Origin: Methanobacteriota archaeon
GTDB lineage: Archaea; Methanobacteriota; Methanobacteria; Methanobacteriales; Methanobacteriaceae
Assembly: GCA_023409695.1 (NCBI GenBank)
Contig: JAEYQZ010000078.1
Span: forward strand, 1-6,202
Direction of reading: 5' to 3'
DNA length: 6,202 nucleotides
Numbering within the stretch: position 1 is the stretch's first letter; each line of letters begins with the position of its first letter. The position numbers and the translations under genes were made by a program. The notes beneath the pieces were generated by a model, which was not told the DNA's origin, did no database searches, and saw nothing but the letters and a program-made list of their open reading frames with translations. Of this stretch, positions 4,302 to 6,202 are shown one piece after another.

Positions 4302-6157
4302 AACAAATTCTTTTAACAAATCCAGAAAACTGTGATGGATGCAATGAGTGTATAGATGCGTGTGCTAAAATTAATGGGGAAAGCGGATTATTTTTACATA
4401 AAATGACTGAAGGATATCAAGCTATTGTTTGTCAGCAGTGTATTAATCCTTCATGTATTAAGGGATGCTTTAGAGATGCAATATACCGTGAAAATGGTGT
4501 TGTAAAAATTGACCATGACCGCTGCATAGGCTGTAGATTATGCGTTTTAATGTGCCCTATTGGGAGCATAACCTATACTGAAAACATGATGTTAAAATGT
4601 GAACAGCAGTGTGCTGATTCAAACGGTGGTAAACCAGTATGCGTTGATGCATGTGAATCCAAATGCTTGAAAGCAGTCGATGTAAAAGATGTCGCTACAG
4701 GAATCCAGCAGGGATTTGAAATGAATGGAAAACAATCCAACTCTTCATTAGCTCCTCAAGCATCGTCAGATCTTGCTAATGCCACACAAGGGCTTTGTGT
4801 ATTTTGTGGGACTTGTGAAATTGTCTGCCCAACAGATGCAATTGAAATAATTGATAACCATGCTGAAATTGATAAGTCTAGATGTATAATGTGTGGATCA
4901 TGTTTTGCAGCATGTCCTGTTTTAATACCGAGTGGTGCTGGAAGTATATGGGATCCCAGAACTATTGCAGATATAAGATTCACATCTAAAGCTGGAAAAT
5001 ATGTGTTAAGAGGTTTTGGAACTGAAAGGAGCCTCCCTAGTTTTGATGATATTGTAATACTGCCGGCTCAAGCATCCATTTCACCTGTAGATAAATACAG
5101 GGAAGCATGTAATACTGGAGTTGTTCTTGGAGCTCGCTTTGCAGAAGAACCTTTGGTTTTAGATACTCCTGTCCTAATTGCAGGAATGTCCTTTGGTGCA
5201 TTGAGTAAAGAATGTAAAGTAGCATTTGCTAAGGGTACATCACTCGTAGGATCATGTGCAAATACTGGAGAAGGAGGAATGCTCCCTGAAGAAAGAGAAG
5301 AAGCAGATAAACTAGTTGTTCAATATTCTTCAGGTAGATTTGGAGTTTCAGTTGATTATCTAAATGCTGGTGATGCTATCGAAGTAAAAATAGGTCAAGG
5401 GGCTAAACCTGGAATGGGAGGCCATCTACTTGCTGAGAAAGTAAGCCCAGAAGTAGCCCAAATAAGGGGTATACCACTTGGAACTGATGCTTTAAGCCCA
5501 TGCAGATTTTTGGATGCAACCAGGGATGGGGACCTTGCAAAACATATTGAATTAATCAGGGAAGTGACCGACTGGCGTGTTCCAATAATAGTTAAACTCG
5601 GACCTGGAAGAGTTGATGAAGACGTTAAAATTGCTGCAGAAGCTGGAGCAGATATTATTTCCGTTGATGGAATGGAAGGCGGAACAGGTGCTGCTCCTGA
5701 AGTAGTTATTGAACATACTGGAGTTCCAACACTTGCGTCACTTGTTCAAGCTGTAAATGGGCTTAATGAAATTGGAATGAAAGACGAAATAGACCTTATA
5801 ATTACTGGAGGGATAAGAAGCGGTGCTGACGTGGCTAAAGCTATGGCCATGGGTGCTGATGCAGCATACATTGGAACAGGGGCAATGATCGCTGCTGGAT
5901 GCCGTGCATGCCGTATGTGTTATACAGGAAAATGTCCTGTAGGTGTGGCAACCCAAGATCCTATTTTAAGGGAAAGAATGAACGTGGATTTATCCGCAGA
6001 AAGGGTTGGAAACTACATAAAATCCATGACTGAAGAAACAAAAATGTTGGCACAGTTAGCCGGTCACAATGACATACGTGACTTCTCCATGGATGATTTG
6101 CGGGCATTGAATACAAACATTGCAGAAATAACTGGAATTAAACTTATAGGTAAATAA
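4298..6157 (+). CDS. Polyferredoxin-fused glutamate synthase (GltB2-type) FMN protein
   Basis: This 619-residue protein is a fusion. Residues 1-125 hold four Cys motifs in the HycB/DmsB pattern: C12-C15-C18-C22, C45-C48-C53-C57, C76-C79-C82-C86, and C101-C105 with C115-C119-C123. A Ser/Gln/Asn-rich linker (130-165) leads to two classic ferredoxin motifs (C167-C170-C173-C177P; C196-C199-C202-C206P). Residues about 215-600 are the FMN-binding glutamate synthase barrel: GMSFGALS (296-303), TGEGG (323-327), IGQGAKPGMGGHL (365-377), VKLGPG (432-437), SVDGMEGGTGAAP (455-467) and TGGIRSG (503-509). CRACRMCYTGKCPVG (535-549) is the barrel's Fe-S site. In this family electrons pass from Fe-S clusters to FMN to reduce 2-iminoglutarate to glutamate. 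Ammonia comes from a glutaminase module, not present here. The electron donor is inferred to be ferredoxin or an Fe-S partner, since no NAD(P)H subunit is seen. GGTGAT (4287-4292) is the SD. A related amino-acid reaction is possible. Confidence 0.9.
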   Translation: MKQILLTNPENCDGCNECIDACAKINGESGLFLHKMTEGYQAIVCQQCINPSCIKGCFRDAIYRENGVVKIDHDRCIGCRLCVLMCPIGSITYTENMMLKCEQQCADSNGGKPVCVDACESKCLKAVDVKDVATGIQQGFEMNGKQSNSSLAPQASSDLANATQGLCVFCGTCEIVCPTDAIEIIDNHAEIDKSRCIMCGSCFAACPVLIPSGAGSIWDPRTIADIRFTSKAGKYVLRGFGTERSLPSFDDIVILPAQASISPVDKYREACNTGVVLGARFAEEPLVLDTPVLIAGMSFGALSKECKVAFAKGTSLVGSCANTGEGGMLPEEREEADKLVVQYSSGRFGVSVDYLNAGDAIEVKIGQGAKPGMGGHLLAEKVSPEVAQIRGIPLGTDALSPCRFLDATRDGDLAKHIELIREVTDWRVPIIVKLGPGRVDEDVKIAAEAGADIISVDGMEGGTGAAPEVVIEHTGVPTLASLVQAVNGLNEIGMKDEIDLIITGGIRSGADVAKAMAMGADAAYIGTGAMIAAGCRACRMCYTGKCPVGVATQDPILRERMNVDLSAERVGNYIKSMTEETKMLAQLAGHNDIRDFSMDDLRALNTNIAEITGIKLIGK

Positions 6158-6182
6158 ACCTATATTTTTATTTCTTTTGTTT
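6145..6182 (+). terminator. Hairpin plus T-rich tract ending the glt-like operon
   Basis: TATAGGT (6145-6151) and ACCTATA (6158-6164) pair as a 7-bp stem whose 6-nt loop holds the TAA stop codon (6155-6157). A T-rich tract (6165-6182) follows directly. The form resembles a bacterial intrinsic terminator and also meets the oligo-T rule of archaeal termination. The stem is AT-rich with only two G-C pairs, so the T tract may do most of the work. Confidence 0.6.
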
Positions 6183-6202
6183 AAAAATAAAAGCTAAAAA
6201 AT

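Overview
The window looks like chromosomal DNA from a methanogenic archaeon, most likely of the Methanobacteriales (Methanobacterium-like). The evidence is AT-rich sequence with TTTATATA-type archaeal promoters, AGGTGA/GGAGG ribosome-binding sites about 7-9 nt before the start codons, tRNA genes with no encoded CCA, oligo-T rich gene ends, and an archaeal-type split glutamate synthase. The genus is an inference from gene content; no marker here proves it.

Layout, left to right. (1) 1-115: two tandem tRNA genes on the minus strand, tRNA-Val(GAC) followed by tRNA-Phe(GAA), the latter cut by the window edge, with a promoter near 149-155. (2) 452-1746: a three-gene plus-strand cluster. It encodes a GerW/YtfJ-family protein, a membrane-anchored DUF2953 (YtfI-like) protein, and an 80-residue protein that I read as a second, shortened GerW-like protein lacking the glycine-rich loop. 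(3) 1788-2537: two minus-strand genes of unknown function, the first possibly a catalytically dead nuclease-fold protein, the second a 65-residue orphan. Their start sites are best placed internally, using SD and TATA positions. (4) 2538-2917: an AT-rich stretch with two candidate promoters and several short palindromes. (5) 2918-3466: a minus-strand winged-helix regulator with an N-terminal domain resembling a small CARF/Csa3-like sensor. (6) 3467-3629: a divergent control region with two dyads. (7) 3630-6157: a two-gene, translationally coupled plus-strand operon encoding a GXGXG beta-helix protein (glutamate synthase alpha-subunit domain 3) and a 619-residue FMN/Fe-S glutamate synthase protein. 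The latter carries an unusually large N-terminal ferredoxin region of six four-cysteine motifs. A hairpin followed by a T-rich tract closes the operon.

How the parts may work together. The glt-like operon supplies the synthase and GXGXG modules of an archaeal glutamate synthase or related enzyme, with electrons probably delivered through the fused polyferredoxin. The glutaminase (amidotransferase) module is not in the window. The divergent wHTH protein is placed to control its own gene and the glt-like operon. The gerW-DUF2953 pairing mirrors the ytfJ-ytfI pair of spore-forming Bacillus, but here in an archaeon, where its role is not known to me. No mobile element, CRISPR array or rRNA was seen.
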